Below, piece after piece: positions 15,601 to 28,263 of a stretch of DNA of 64,000 nt (positions within the stretch are counted from its first letter, which is position 1; each line of letters begins with the position of its first letter). A program made the translations under genes and the position numbers. This stretch comes from Brugia malayi (Eukaryota > Nematoda > Chromadorea > Rhabditida > Onchocercidae): assembly GCF_000002995.4 (NCBI RefSeq), contig NW_025062479.1, forward strand, positions 14,752,721 through 14,816,720. Reading direction: 5' to 3'. The notes beneath the pieces were generated by a model. The model was not told the DNA's origin and searched no databases. It saw only the letters and a program-made list of their open reading frames with translations.

Positions 15601-18600
15601 CTTAATTTATTCTATTATTTGACATTTTCAGAGAAAGAGGAAAGAAAAGAAACAGGGAGAGAGAGAAAAGATTTATAGATCTAAAATCAATGCGAATTAT
15701 TTGCTTTTTTGCAGGATTCAATCACCGGAACATCAGTTTATTATGATGTTGTAGCACATATCCCTAAGGCATACTCTTATTAATTTTCATAATTAATTAT
15801 TAAAAATCACTGATAACAGACTCTATTTGATAGTTTCGGAAAGTTTATTGGTGAAATGTTTTATGGCTCTTTTTTTTTTTTTTTCGTCAAATGAAACCTT
15901 TCATAATTGTTAAAAAAAAGAGTTTTGCATAAGGTTTTACAAAAATAGTTTTAAATAATTAGCAATATTATCTCTTTGTCCAGCTGTTACCTTTTTAGCA
16001 ATATAATTCATCTTAATTAATATTAGAATAAATATTTAATACGTATATAGGTTTTAATTTTTTATTGATTATTAATTTATGTAAATATATTAAAGAGAAG
16101 TGATATGTATTTATTTGCAGTCAACTCTTGATGTCGAAGATCGAACATCTCTTGCTCGAATGGCGGTGCATCAATCAGTGAATATTGATGATGATTTAAC
16201 AACAGGTACTGATAACAGGTAAGTTTAACAATTACGAAACTAGATGAAATTATATATATGATTGTTTAATAATATTTATATTCCAGCTATTAATAATCAT
16301 AATTAATGATTTATCTAGTATTGAAATATGTCAGATTAATACGATTGTTATATTTTCCAATCAAATCAATCATTGAAGAATGTAATAATTTGATAAAACT
16401 AAACTTTCAAGCAAAAATCTAAAGTATAATATTTTGGCTATCTTACTTTTACCTTTTTCTTATCAATTATTGTCAGTAATATTTCAATGATTAAATTTCA
16501 GAGATCACAAAGAGACTTATATTGAAGCTTATACGAAAAGCATTCAAGTGGTAGAGAGTATGCTAAAACTTGATAGACTTCGTCAAGAAGTTGCTATTAA
16601 CAATATGCTTAGCAGGTTCTCTTTAATATCATTGTAGTAATTATTTAAAATGTATTAAATTTGGTCAAAATAATGAAGAAATCATAGTTTTACTTTCTAC
16701 TTGAAATTCTTTTTGGTATTAGTAAAATTTTTTTTGGTTATAAAAATACATTTTTCATTAAAAAATGTGTCTTTTTATGTAAAAAATAGAATTTTTTAGG
16801 AATTTACAAGTTTAAATTGAAATTTATATTTATATATATTTTAGACAAGAACGTTTGAATCGAATGAGTTATTTTGGTAATGCAATACCAAATTATCGAA
16901 TGAAACGGACAGCAAGTTTGCCTAATACTGCTGCAAAGACGGTAATAATTTTTGTATAAAATATTAAAAATTTTTAATTAAAATAGTATTTTTATAATTA
17001 TTCCATTTTATTACTTCAATTTTTAGCTCCTTCAATTATTGTGTAGATGCAACTGAATGTATAATTCTCCAGTACTACAACAATCTATTTTTTATTTTTA
17101 TAAAATATAAAAATTTCAAGCAATTTATTGATTCAAATTAGAAATTAAATTTTGACACTTTTTTTTCTTTTTTACATATTGAAGACAACCTTGTCTTCTT
17201 TAGCATAGAATATGATTATAATCTACTATTTTTTTCACATTTTGAATTGAAAAGAAGAAATTATACAGTATGTTTTTATATTAACAAACATGTGAATTGC
17301 GTAAAATATCAAACATTTAAAAAAAGCAAATTTCCGAAGCAAGTATTCTCTTCAGTAACCTTTTTAAAAAGCACAGAAAAAGCAACAATGAGTTATATTT
17401 TGTGCAGTTTTGTTGAGCATTTTATAATCTGATTTTTAGCATATATCAAGCCTTTTCTCTATTATTTATTTTAATTAATTATCACACGTAATTAAATTAT
17501 CAGATTATCACGCATAGAATTATATTATCATGAAGCTTTTTCTCGAAATATTCTATTATTGGTTTTAATTTAACTATTACTTCTTTCAATTCTTCCAAAT
17601 TTAACTTAGTAATTTCAAATCAGGTATTGACTAAGTAATTTAATTTAATTTAATTTTCCTCTATAGCCGCTATTATCGATAAGCGGAAGTAGTGGCATCG
17701 GAAATGTAGCACAACATCAGCAAAAGGAGTTAATCGATACTATTTGTGATGTTAGAATGAATGAGAGTCAAAATTCAACAGCAGATTTATCTATTTCTTT
17801 TTCATCTTCTTCAATGGGTGAGTTATTTGCTAAATCGATTGAATTATACATCGGAATTATTTCATATCATCAGGTTAACTGTGATATGTAAATATATTAA
17901 TCAAAAAATCATCATAAAATATTATCAAGATAATATTACTGCGAATATTCATTTATCTTTATATGTCATATTTTTCAGTATCTCATAATAATTTAATAAT
18001 GGCGATTCGATCAAAAAAAACTAAGTTAACCTTGGTTTTTTTTTTTTTTTTTTAAAGGGCCATTTTTATCCATTACGCTATCTTTGTCAATAGGTTATGG
18101 TTGTCCTTTTTTTAATGCAGCATACGTCATATTTGATATCAATTTGATAACAAATACCTAACTGTATAATTATCCGGATCATTTCCTGATTTATTCAAAA
18201 TAGTAATAATTTTGGAAAACAGATTTTCTCATTAATCAATCTTCTTAACTTATCATTTATCACAGTTTGATTGATCTGCTAGCTTTTATTAATCGATGTT
18301 GGTTGTTAAATTTATTGGTTATTACTATTATTAATTTTTAATTGATCTGGGCATAAAATTTTATCTTTGTTTTAAATGGGAAAAAAACTCTACTTTTTTT
18401 TTTGAAAAAATCTTTTCAAAGATGGCATAAAAATAATTCCTGACATTTCATTTTTTAACAGTCATTGTTCATTTATTTTATCTTCTAGTAATATTCACTT
18501 TCTTTTAAATTAATAACAGCAACAATTTTTAATAAATACTAAAAATAGTTGTATCTTACTTATGATCAATTTTTAGCCTTAAATTTTGTGATAGTGTTAA

Positions 18601-21600
18601 ATGTGGTATTTTTTTAAAATTTATCTCTCGTGTTCTTGTATTTTTGTCTAGGAAATAATTTTGATGAATTTTACACATTTTTTGATAATAATAGATATCT
18701 TTATAACTAACTGTACTTTATATTAATATGTTGCAAATAACTTTGAACCTTTTAACTTTGTAAAATACTCCGCCAATTTTTTTATCTTTTATGATTGGAT
18801 ATGTAGTTGTCTGTGGTTTCTATTTCCACTTTTTTGGGAAAGGTTTCATTTCATTGATTCTTATCATAATTGAATATAGGAATATTTGAAAATAAAATTA
18901 CTTGTCATATCACATAAAAATGTTAAATTTTACCATCCATGAATTAATTCATCCTTTTTCCTTTGATTTATTCCAATTAATAGTCTTAGTAAGCAATTAA
19001 CTATAAAAGTTATTAAAATTTGATGATTAAATAAGTAGTCCCATTCATTTCATTTCATCCAGACTGATAATTTTATCGATTAAATTCAATTTTCAGCTCG
19101 TCCAACATCTCTTAATCTGAGACCGCTATGTTCTGGCAAACGTATGTGGTAGTTGTTGTGAAATTGTTTTGTTCTGTAATTTTATCATTCATATTAATTA
19201 ATATGCCATTGCTGATTGAAATTCTTTGGGAGAGAGAAGGAAAGAGGGAGGCAAACAAAAGAAAGTAAGAGTGATTAGGATGTATATATAATAACATCAT
19301 AAATGATGAATTTTTTGCAATTTTATCAATACTTTTGAAATATATCTTATCACCATGAATAAATACTGAATAATAGCAGTGGCTTTTATCCATTTTATGC
19401 ATGCTTGTTTAAATTTATATATTAGAATTTGTAATTGTAAAATAATAGTTATTTTGCTAGTAAATATCATTTGCTTTATTATTAATTTTTGCATCCTGCA
19501 AATTACCATAACAAGATGCTAATAACAGTTGCTATGTAAAGTAAACTATTACTCATTTCATCTTATCCTGTTCTTAAAAAAAATCAAAAATAAGATAAAA
19601 ATAAAAAAGATTGAAAAAAATTTCAAAATCTTTTACATTTCTTTTACTACAATTATCACTTATCAGTATTATTTTTTGAAATTAAGAATTCAAAAAAAAA
19701 AAAGAAAAATGCAATTAGCAGTTGTTTATTTTATGGCTTATGCATGTTATACATTTTACTTATTAAATTTATTTTATTGATTATTCCTCCACCAATAATC
19801 TTTTTTGTTATTTTGTCCATATATTTTCACACTTAAAAAAAATGATCACATTTAATAATTGCATGTGCTTTTTTCAAATTTAATTTAACTAAACAGTAAA
19901 TAGTTTAATCTTTTTGAAGGATTGCGAATAATTTAATTCTTTTTCGTTTCGTTTTTTTTTTTTTTTTTCCTTAATGAATATATATATATACTGTTTTTTT
20001 AATGAATATATATATATATATATATATGCATTATATACTAATGATATGTAGTAAAAAAAAAGAAAAATTAATAAAAACGATGAAAATATTTTAAATGATT
20101 CAATTTTCCCTTAAAAAATATAGAATTAGGATTTAATTTAATTGAAAAAAAAAATACAATTAGCAAATTTTTTCAATCATCGACAATTACACGTCATATA
20201 TCATACTACAGTTTCTCCATTATCATTATTGCTACTCCCACTGCCATTATCACTGCAATTACCACTTCCACTATCACTGTTATTACTAGTGCATTTCTAC
20301 TATCAGAAATATAATTATTTAGCATTTTTCCTAAAAAATTTAAATTTAATATAATTCTTTATATACATTACTAATACAATAGTTTCAATAAATTCTCATT
20401 CAGTCTATTTCTTCATAAACTAAATTTTGAGACATAATGATAATTTACGATGTATATCTCTTAGCTAATAGCATATCACTTCTCTCAAAACTTATCGTTT
20501 AGTTTTTCCTCTGAAATGTGAATGCATATTTTTTTCCGTTTGTTAACCCTTAAATTTTTTGAATCTTTAAAACTCATCAATTAAGGTGTATACACACTTG
20601 CACCATGCATTTAATCAAACACACACATACTATCACCTGTGTTTAGTGAAATTTTTTAATTTTTCCCTGCTATTGTACATTTTTCCTCTATTCCCTGCAT
20701 TTCATTTTAGCTGTTGTTATAAATATTTGAAATGAAATTATTATTGATGAAATGAAGTATTTAATTTTTAGAATATTTTCTATTTTTGCTTTTTTTGTCT
20801 TTATGTTTTATTTTTAGTGACTGGTTTAATCAGTCCAGTTATGGAAAATTCAAAATTATCAGGAATTGATGAGGAACAACAACAATGTCTTATGGTAATG
20901 TAATAAAGTTATTTCAAAAAAAGTTTTTTTTTTTTATTTTTTTGTCTATTCTAATTTGAATACCATACTTCTTTAAATCATAAAAGAATGTTACATCATT
21001 ATTTTTGATTCATTTTTTCTTTCTAATATTGTTTATCAATAATGTTTATCAATAATTCAATAATTACTGCGTTTCTATTGTACTAATAGAACTGAAATTC
21101 TTAAACCTTTTTTTTAAATTTACATTTGATGTAATTCTGTATTATTTAATTGATTTTTATTATCTAATTGATTTTCCTTTATAGAATATGAGTAAATCTT
21201 CAACGATACCGGAAACAATGCATACTTCACTTACAAGCGCTTATGATCTGGTGAAAATTCATTTCTGAGTTTATTTAAAAAAAAAGAAAAAGACTATAAA
21301 TTTTAAATAAATTAAACATTAAACATTATGTTCTGTTTCTTTTTTTTTTGAAGTAAAATTAAAAGAAATATATTTTTAATCATTTGATCTGTGTCTTCAC
21401 TTTTTTTATCCATAACAAAACAATTTTTTTATCCATAACAAAACAATTTTATCTTTTCAGTTATATCACTGTTTTAATATTTCAAATGATGAAATTCTGT
21501 ATTTTAATAATTTCTTTTTTTTCTTCGAAATTTAAGCGAACAAATAGATATGGTTTTCAACGTCACTTACACGAGATGAGTCGTTTACAAGCAGAAAGCA

Positions 21601-22311
21601 TTGATGGTAACGGTAATACACCATTGTTATCAATAACAACAATCGGAGAGCAACAGGTTGCCAAGTTCTTTGTTGACAGTTTACCAAGCATTGAACTTCA
21701 TTCATTATCAACCTTTGGTATGGCTTATTCGTCAGCTTCGGATAGTGGTTGTATGATCGAAAGTGGTAGTACTTCAACAGCTACTGCTGATGACGATGAT
21801 GAACAAACGGTACGATCATTATTTCAATTTTATTAAATTTCATTTCTTACTTTTTTCTTTCAATCATTTAATATTAATGCATACAATATTTAGCTAAATT
21901 AAATTTCAGGAATGATACATATATATGTGTATGTATATGTAGATTTAATAAAATGTTAAATCATGAATTTTGTTCAATGAAATTTGCAAATCACTTTTTT
22001 ATTGTCATTTCAATGATTTATTATATATTATTGATGAGAAAAATTGGTTGACAATGTAAATATTACTCATTCCTGTCTTCTTTTTTTTGATATTAATGAT
22101 AACATCAATATAATTAATTCTTGCTAAGAAAAAAAAGTAAATTTAAATGGTTTTTATCGTATAGGTGCTTAGAAATTTGGATAATACTAGCAGTATCCTC
22201 AACAATAACAACAACAATAATAACAGCAACAACAACAACGACAGTTATAGTAATGCAGTAAATAAAACTTTATTCGATTATGCAAGAACTGAAAAATTTT
22301 TTTTTAAATGA
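3683..22311 (+). CDS. klp-4: Kinesin-3 family motor, KIF13/KLP-4 class
   Basis: Plus-end microtubule motor of the KIF13 class, which carries membrane cargo in neurons and epithelia. Order: motor domain (about 1-350) with P-loop GQTGSGKS (98-105), switch [11 protein letters not shown] (209-218) and switch II DLAGSE (248-253); neck coil; FHA domain (about 440-560); KIF1B-like and DUF3694 regions, with [24 protein letters not shown]-like and RLRQEVA motifs as in human KIF13A/B; Asn-rich tail. No CAP-Gly domain, so it resembles KIF13A more than KIF13B. Exons: 3683-3746, 4481-4553, 4793-4863, 5175-5267, 5394-5574, 5976-6063, 6254-6388, 6579-6691, 6924-7031, 7373-7471, 7662-7797, 7966-8070, 8190-8324, 8566-8738, 8926-9106, 9339-9416, 9707-9777, 9921-10061, 10185-10359, 10481-10623, 10982-11096, 11305-11400, 11490-11645, 11721-11903, 12156-12320, 12617-12754, 13126-13235, 13435-13555, 13689-13834, 14005-14060, 14227-14357, 14480-14575, 14763-14882, 15715-15768, 16121-16218, 16502-16615, 16845-16941, 17667-17817, 19097-19141, 20818-20894, 21185-21250, 21537-21809, 22165-22311. 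The phases sum to 1705 codons plus stop. Donors at 7797 (or 7782) and 8324 are the least certain. Confidence 0.93.
15769..16120 (+). other. GC-AG intron in the kinesin gene
   Basis: The exon ending ...HIPK stops at AAG|GCATAC and the next begins after TTATTTGCAG. No usable GT donor keeps the KIF13-conserved '(V)xNIP(E)' stretch: the only upstream alternative (GTAGCA at 15755) also keeps phase 0 but deletes VAHIPK, which aligns with VSNIPE in vertebrate KIF13. GC donors are a known minority class in nematodes. Confidence 0.65.
17818..20817 (+). other. Two long introns flanking a 45-bp kinesin exon
   Basis: Introns 17818-19096 and 19142-20817 surround the small exon 19097-19141 ([14 protein letters not shown]). 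They hold homopolymer runs, a (TA)n block near 19980-20030 and a C-rich CCACTRYCA-like low-complexity stretch near 20215-20300. I see no embedded gene on either strand. The open frames at 19112-19402, 19529-19780 and 20142-20354 have no protein-like composition. Confidence 0.6.
21406..21448. repeat. Tandem duplication, about 22-bp unit
   Basis: The unit TTTTATCCATAACAAAACAA occurs twice back to back in the intron before the penultimate kinesin exon. Its length is compatible with a replication-slippage duplication. No function is evident. Confidence 0.7.
22165..22311 (+). other. Asn-rich last kinesin exon, with an optional alternative end
   Basis: The exon encodes a short lead, then an AAC/AAT run giving blocks of eight and four Asn around a Ser, then a stop at 22309-22311. 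A phase-0 donor (GCA|GTAAAT at 22257) and a good acceptor (TTTTTGCAG, exon from 23044) would instead give a basic tail with KKRRK and a stop at 23092-23094. RNA is needed to choose between them. Confidence 0.55.
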
Positions 22312-24237
22312 AATAGATTTTTCATTACATTATTTGTTGTAAAATTATTATGAATTATGAAAATTTTTAACATGAGTTTTTTTATTTGTGTCTATATAGC
22401 ATCATTTCTTTTCTATTCTGAAATCATTATCTTAATTTTATGTATCCTTTTTTTAGATAAGTAATTAATTGAAGAAAAGTTATAATAAAGTATGCTTATC
22501 AAATTCATTTAATAATTTAATAAAAATATTTTGTCAAGGTATTCTCATAATTTAATTCCCTAATTAGAAGAGAATTTATTATTTAAATTTAACTCTTCAG
22601 GTATAACTCTAGATCTCAATATTTAAAAATTTTAATATCATGTTAAAATGTGGTAACATTTTATTGCTGTAGAAATCTGAGAAGTAAATACTCTCTCTCT
22701 CTGTCCTAATTATATTATTAGATTCGATCTGGATTATAATTTTATTTTTCTTATCTATGCTTTTCTAAACTTAATTTGGTATTTGATTTAATAACTGATT
22801 TTGTTTTGAATAACTGAAGTATTATTTCTTAATTTGGAGAAAAAGATGACTGATTGTAATTGATAATAAACTTAAAAACTTTCAACAATTGATGTTTAAG
22901 AATGGAATTATTGAAAATTGTTATTTGCTTTAATCACTCTTATTAGCAATATTTTGATTGAAAATTTAACCAGTATTTAAATATTTGTCTCCTATGCTAA
23001 AATTTCATTTTAATTTCATTTATTTTTTGTTTTCTTTTTGCAGATTTTCATTTTGAATAAAAAAAGACGTAAAATTTGCAAATTGTTTATTTGAATTGTC
23101 ATATTTTTATACTTATATTTGTTTAAAAATTCAAGTTAACTCAAAATATTTCAATTCTTTTTTCTTGTTGGATTTGAATTAGCTTAATATAATTCTTTCA
23201 TAATTTGATGGAATTTAATATTTTCATATGAGCTTTTGTTTATATCTTATACTCATTGTTTAATATCTTTAAATGCTTTTCTCATTTTAAAATAAATTTT
23301 AATTTATTTAAATAATGAATGGTGCAATAAGATTTTTTTCTTTAATTATTTGAATATTACATTGTGTAATGTTTGTTCATAGATTTAAATTTCTCTTTTT
23401 TTTTTTTCGTTTCAGAGATAGTTTTTATTACACTTTTAATAACTAGAATATTTATTATTGTTGTTATATATATGTATATTGTAATAAAGCTATTGTCATT
23501 TTAATATTAAATAAGCTAAACACAAATAAATAAAAACAAACAACCGAAAAAAAATTTTTTTGAACGGTTCTGCATGGATGGGAAAGTTGTCGTTTATATT
23601 AAACAGTGATAAAGATGAAATAACTATTAGATTAAACTGGAATCTTGTATTAAGTTTAGTATTGTAAACTGGAAAATATATTATGCGTTTTTCTAGGATG
23701 AAAAGGAATGAGCAAATAATTAATTAACTAATTAACTCTGGCAAGTTAAATTTTTTACGTTACTTTAAAAAAATTTTATACTTCAGAATTTAGTTTTGCT
23801 TGAAGGAATAATTTTTGACAAAAATAAATTTTATAAAATATTGCATATTTCAACATTGTGATCAATATATTTAGAACATGCTGAAAAAGTTGTCGAAGAA
23901 ATATAATAGTAAACCTCAAAAAAAAATATTTGAACAGATCAAAAAGAAGTGGTTAAATTATAAAATGTAAGGAAAACACAAATTAGTTCAAGGAATAGAA
24001 GAATCGGAAATGGAAGAATAAATTTAAATATGAACATATTTCAAGAATTCTAAATTACTAAACAACATTAATTTGAATTAATGACCTAAACACGAAAAAG
24101 TGCAGTATGTATTGTTATATCACTGAGTTGATAAAAAATCTAATCGATCTATTTACCCTTGAATTGCTTTTTTTTTTTTTTTTTAGAAGAAATTTTAGAT
24201 TCACTAAATTCCTTATTTTTGGAAAGAACTTTCGAAT
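22312..24237. other. Tail-to-tail intergenic region, kinesin and ATPase beta-like gene
   Basis: Very AT-rich. It contains the probable kinesin 3' UTR with AATAAA at 23483-23488, an optional last kinesin exon at 23044-23094, and no further coding signal on either strand. A confident poly(A) signal for the minus-strand gene was not identified. Confidence 0.6.
23483..23488 (+). terminator. Probable poly(A) signal of the kinesin gene
   Basis: AATAAA in TGTAATAAAGC, downstream of both candidate stop codons. It is the first well-placed plus-strand hexamer after the optional last exon. Confidence 0.5.
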
Positions 24238-27175
24238 TCATGAAAATTGTGGAACAAAATCAAATGTGACAACTGTTTGACCATTGAAGTTATCGATATT
24301 ATCAAACTGATATCCAGCAACGTTATCTTTTATTCGACAATCCATAGTGAATGGACCCAAATTACCGTTCTCATTTCGTTTTACATTTTCGAATGTTATT
24401 TTTGCCATTACCTAAATTATAAATTCAAAAGAAAAAATATATATTAAAGAATTATTTGCTGTTTTTTTTGTAAAATTTGAAGAGTTGAATTTTTGCATTA
24501 AATAATTATCTATTTCGATGTTATGATTAAAGATAATATTAATATTTTCTTTTATTTGTTCTAATATGTTTAATTATAGAATTTAAAAAAAGAAAACAAA
24601 AAAAAAAGAAAAAAAATTCATTGAATAAAAAGTAAGGTATATTTATTCGATTTCTAAATATTTATAAAAATAAATGTTAAATTTTTAACTTTTCTATACG
24701 TATACTTTTCTTTACGTCTATTTAATTTCACCCATATAATAATGGAAATTGATATAAAAATAAGAAATTACTATTAATATAATTTACCAATGGTGGTAAA
24801 GTATAGAGAATATTTCCATCTTCTCCAATAATTTCATTACCATTATCATCGAGAATTTTTTCATTTGGTATTAAATTCATTTGAAAACCACCGTTACGTA
24901 TTGGTGTAGGTAATGATGGATAATAGGTAATATTGGTGTAAATATTTGATGAATATTGATAGTGCTGAAAAGAAAAATGAAAAATAATGCTAAAAATTAT
25001 ATATATATATATAAACGATTGAATTTGAATTAGGACAACAATTAATAAATTTTACAGAATTAATACAACATTTAACACAACACAAATTGGCAGTAATGGC
25101 AGTTAAAAAAAGTTAGGTATTGTGTAAATAATTTGAATTATTAGATTAGTTGATAAATAATATGTTTGGTATTATTTATATTTATTGATGTAATAAATAT
25201 TTGCTAAAAGTGGATAATTTCATACTTCTGATATAAGAAGTGTGAAATTTTTTAAATGCAAATATATTTTGCAGTAAAACGAATTGAAATGAAATAAAAT
25301 GAAATGAATTGAACTGAATTTAAATGAAATGAAAAGTATGCGCAAAAAGTAGCTAACCATATGACAAAAGAATGGTAAATAATCCATTTCATTTTTCATA
25401 TTTGGCTTCCAACCCAAACGCTATAAAATGTAAAGCTATAATTGAATTGAAATGAAATAAGTGAAAAATTTTCATATCTTTCTGTTTTTAGATTTTCCAT
25501 CAAATAAATGAAATTACTGGAATTCAGAGAAACATTTATACCGATGCTTTTTCCTTCTTTTTTAGCGATAGCTTGATTAGTTAAAATTTGACCGATGACA
25601 AAGAAAAAAAAAGAAAATTTTAGACGAGGTACATTTAAAATAACAAAAATTTAATGGAGCGATTAAGAGTTTACACTTATCATTTCCCGAAAAAAAAGAT
25701 AAGTGTTGTTGGAGTAAATCTGATAATAAATATGAGAAAAAGATTAAAATATTCAAAACTTGAGAAAACAATATGAATCCTTTTAAAATCAAAAAATCTA
25801 GATCAAATTCAATCAAAAAAAGGGAAGACGAGTAATTAGTGTAATGATTTTATTATGATTAATTAATTAGTCATATTCTGTTTGTTAGAAACTTACTAAC
25901 ATTGTTAAAAATGAATAACATGCATGGATTGCCAGAATCATAACCGTAATTAGTTGTTTTGGAACAATCGGAATGAAATTGTCGTTTGATGTCAAATGCG
26001 CACCAATGATTTTTATCGCTTCGTTCTTCCATCGTACAAATCTTCAAAAATTCTCCCATCGTTTCTCGGTCTTTAACATATTCTGTAAAAATTTCCATTT
26101 TTGTAAATATTATCAATAAATATTTAAAAAAAAGAATTAAGAGGATTAATTTGAAATAATCAAGCAAATTGGACAGGAAAAGTTGTAAATTTTTACTGAT
26201 AAAATTTAAAAATTAAATAGAATGCAAGGACTTTATTAATTTGATAATTTAAGCATCAAAGAATAATTTAAATGATTAATTGTTGAACAAATGTTACGTA
26301 CCCGTAGGGTATATGGGGCATATGACATATATATAATTACCTATCATTGTTAATTTATTCAATGAAATTTCAAGTATTTCCTAATAAAATTGAAAAAAGA
26401 ATGAATTTAAAAAAAAAAAAATATTTTTTTGAAGTTATTTTTCATAAAAGTTTTATGAAATTATTTACTTTCAAGATAATCATCAATTTCTTTCACGTAT
26501 TCTGCATTTGCTGTACCATTTCGCAAGTTAAAATGAAATACATTGAGAGATCGTTTCCGGATATTTGGTATCATCATAAGACCTTAAAAAAAAGAGAAAA
26601 ACAAACAAATTATTAAGAAAACAATTTTAACAAAGCAGTTAATTGATAACATTTCTTTAATCATATTTTATTCCATAGCTAACAAAATGTTATCAATCAA
26701 TTATTTGAAAATTATTATCAATGACAAATTGTTAAACCAAAAAAAGGTTAATAATATTCTTTACCATGGCGTGATTTTTCCTGATATGTGATAACATCAA
26801 AAATAACTTTACCAAAACCCGATAATAATGATACCAAAAGAATCAACATTAAGCAAATCATCGAGATAATAATACCTGATAATTATAAAATTTTAAAAGA
26901 AAAACAAAGAATTTATTTGCCAAAATTTTATGCAAAGTTATAATTAGCTTCGTAATTAAAAATATTTCTTATGCATACCTATACAAAATCGTTGTTGTCG
27001 TTGTGAATATCGTATATCCTCAAAGATATTTTGCCAGGTAATATTATCCACGAAGATATGATCAAAGTTATCATTATGAGTGGTAATTAGAGCTGTATCA
27101 TCGATTTGTTCCGTATTATAAATTCTTGCTTCATCATTTATTGCTAATGAATCTGGATTTGAGACACATTCATAT
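24238..27175 (-). CDS. Na+/K+-ATPase beta-subunit-like protein (first exon not found)
   Basis: Type II membrane glycoprotein of the P-type ATPase beta family, which helps the alpha subunit fold, reach the surface and transport. Exons in gene order: 27175-26979, 26875-26765, 26582-26469, 26082-25901, 25420-25358, 24964-24788, 24411-24238 (stop 24240-24238). All phases agree. The second exon encodes one membrane segment (GIIISMICLMLILLVSLLSG). Family marks: GLMMIPN near the membrane, YGYDSGNPC, GWKPN, a GGF...NLIPN equivalent of GGFPLNYYPYYG, and PPLVM before the last strand. All six ectodomain cysteines of the three beta-subunit disulfides can be placed (KIC, HWC, SDC, NPC, FFC, MDC). The first listed exon starts in phase 2 and has no Met, so at least one upstream coding exon is missing from this model. 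The roughly 65-residue cytoplasmic part is longer than in typical beta subunits and lacks the usual GRT..SW motif. A divergent beta paralogue is likely. Confidence 0.85.
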
Positions 27176-28093
27176 CTGCAAATATTTCAAAGAAATGCAA
27201 AAAAAAAGACAAGAAAGAGTGATTATTATGTATTTTAAACTATTGTAATCATTTCCGAAATAGATTGTTTTTTATAAGTTTATGTAAAAAAAACATTTCA
27301 TCTTTTAAAAAACCAAAAATTTTGAAAAGATTATTATTCGTTTTAATGTTGCGAAAAAAGGATGACAAACGGGAAAAATGTCTGAGTTCACTGTATAACA
27401 TAGTTATAACACTCTATACCATGGAATAATTATAATATTTAAGGTAAATAAATTATCATTTATGGCTTTCCCATACGTCTAAATATGTTGTCGTTACGTC
27501 AAAGATATATTCAATTGCTTTGTCAATACATCGCGTTAACAAACGTACGTCAAATAATATATTTTCAAATTTACCAACCTTATGGTAGACATTGATGAAA
27601 CAATTAATGCTGAAATTCGTGAAACGTTTGATAAACATGTTATTTAGGACTGCCACATTTTTTCTTCTATGAAATTTCATTCATATATATATTTTTTAAT
27701 AATACATGTGAACTACGTAGAATTAATTTAGTGCACTTAAACATATCATTAATTTTGCAATACATAATCAGAAAATTTATAAATTAGCTAAGCCCAATCT
27801 GATAACTTAATTAAAATAATCTAAGAAATTAACTAAAATTTTTAAAAAATTTCACTTTCTAAACTATTGATTTTGGATAAGTAAGCAATGTTGGCGTAGT
27901 AATTATAAAAAAGAGAAAAAATTAATTGATTAATTGAGACCGATCCAAGCTTAAAAAGATATAGCTGAAAATTTGAAATTCATTGTTTATGTGAATATTA
28001 GGAAAATTTTACAGAATCTTCTTTTTTTTCTTTTTCTTTTTTCAAAGTTTTTGGAGAATACTGAAGTTTTTAGAGAAAATATTATTTTTTATC

Positions 28094-28263
28094 GTTAACT
28101 AATATAACTGCGATAATCTAACACAATTAGATGAATGGATAAAATTAAACATTTAATGGATAAAATTAAACGGTTAAAAAAATTCAAAGAATTAATAAAT
28201 CGACAACTGCAGAATATTTACCGTTGACAAATATAACTGCGATAATCTAAGACAAGTAAATGA
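28094..28263. repeat. Direct repeat, 41-bp copies 129 bp apart
   Basis: Copies at 28094-28134 and 28223-28263 match at about 36 of 41 positions and share an identical 21-bp core that begins AATATAACTGCG. A second, nested tandem repeat lies between them. Confidence 0.75.
28134..28171. repeat. Nested tandem repeat, two 17-bp copies
   Basis: AATGGATAAAATTAAAC occurs at 28134-28150 and again at 28155-28171, directly after the first copy of the 41-bp repeat. Confidence 0.75.

Noticed and set aside
27456..27680. 74-residue minus-strand open frame, considered as first exon of the beta-subunit-like gene
   Set aside because: It reads well and has GTACGT/GTAACG donors, but all are phase 0 while the downstream exon needs two carried bases. 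Joining them gives an immediate stop. No family signature.
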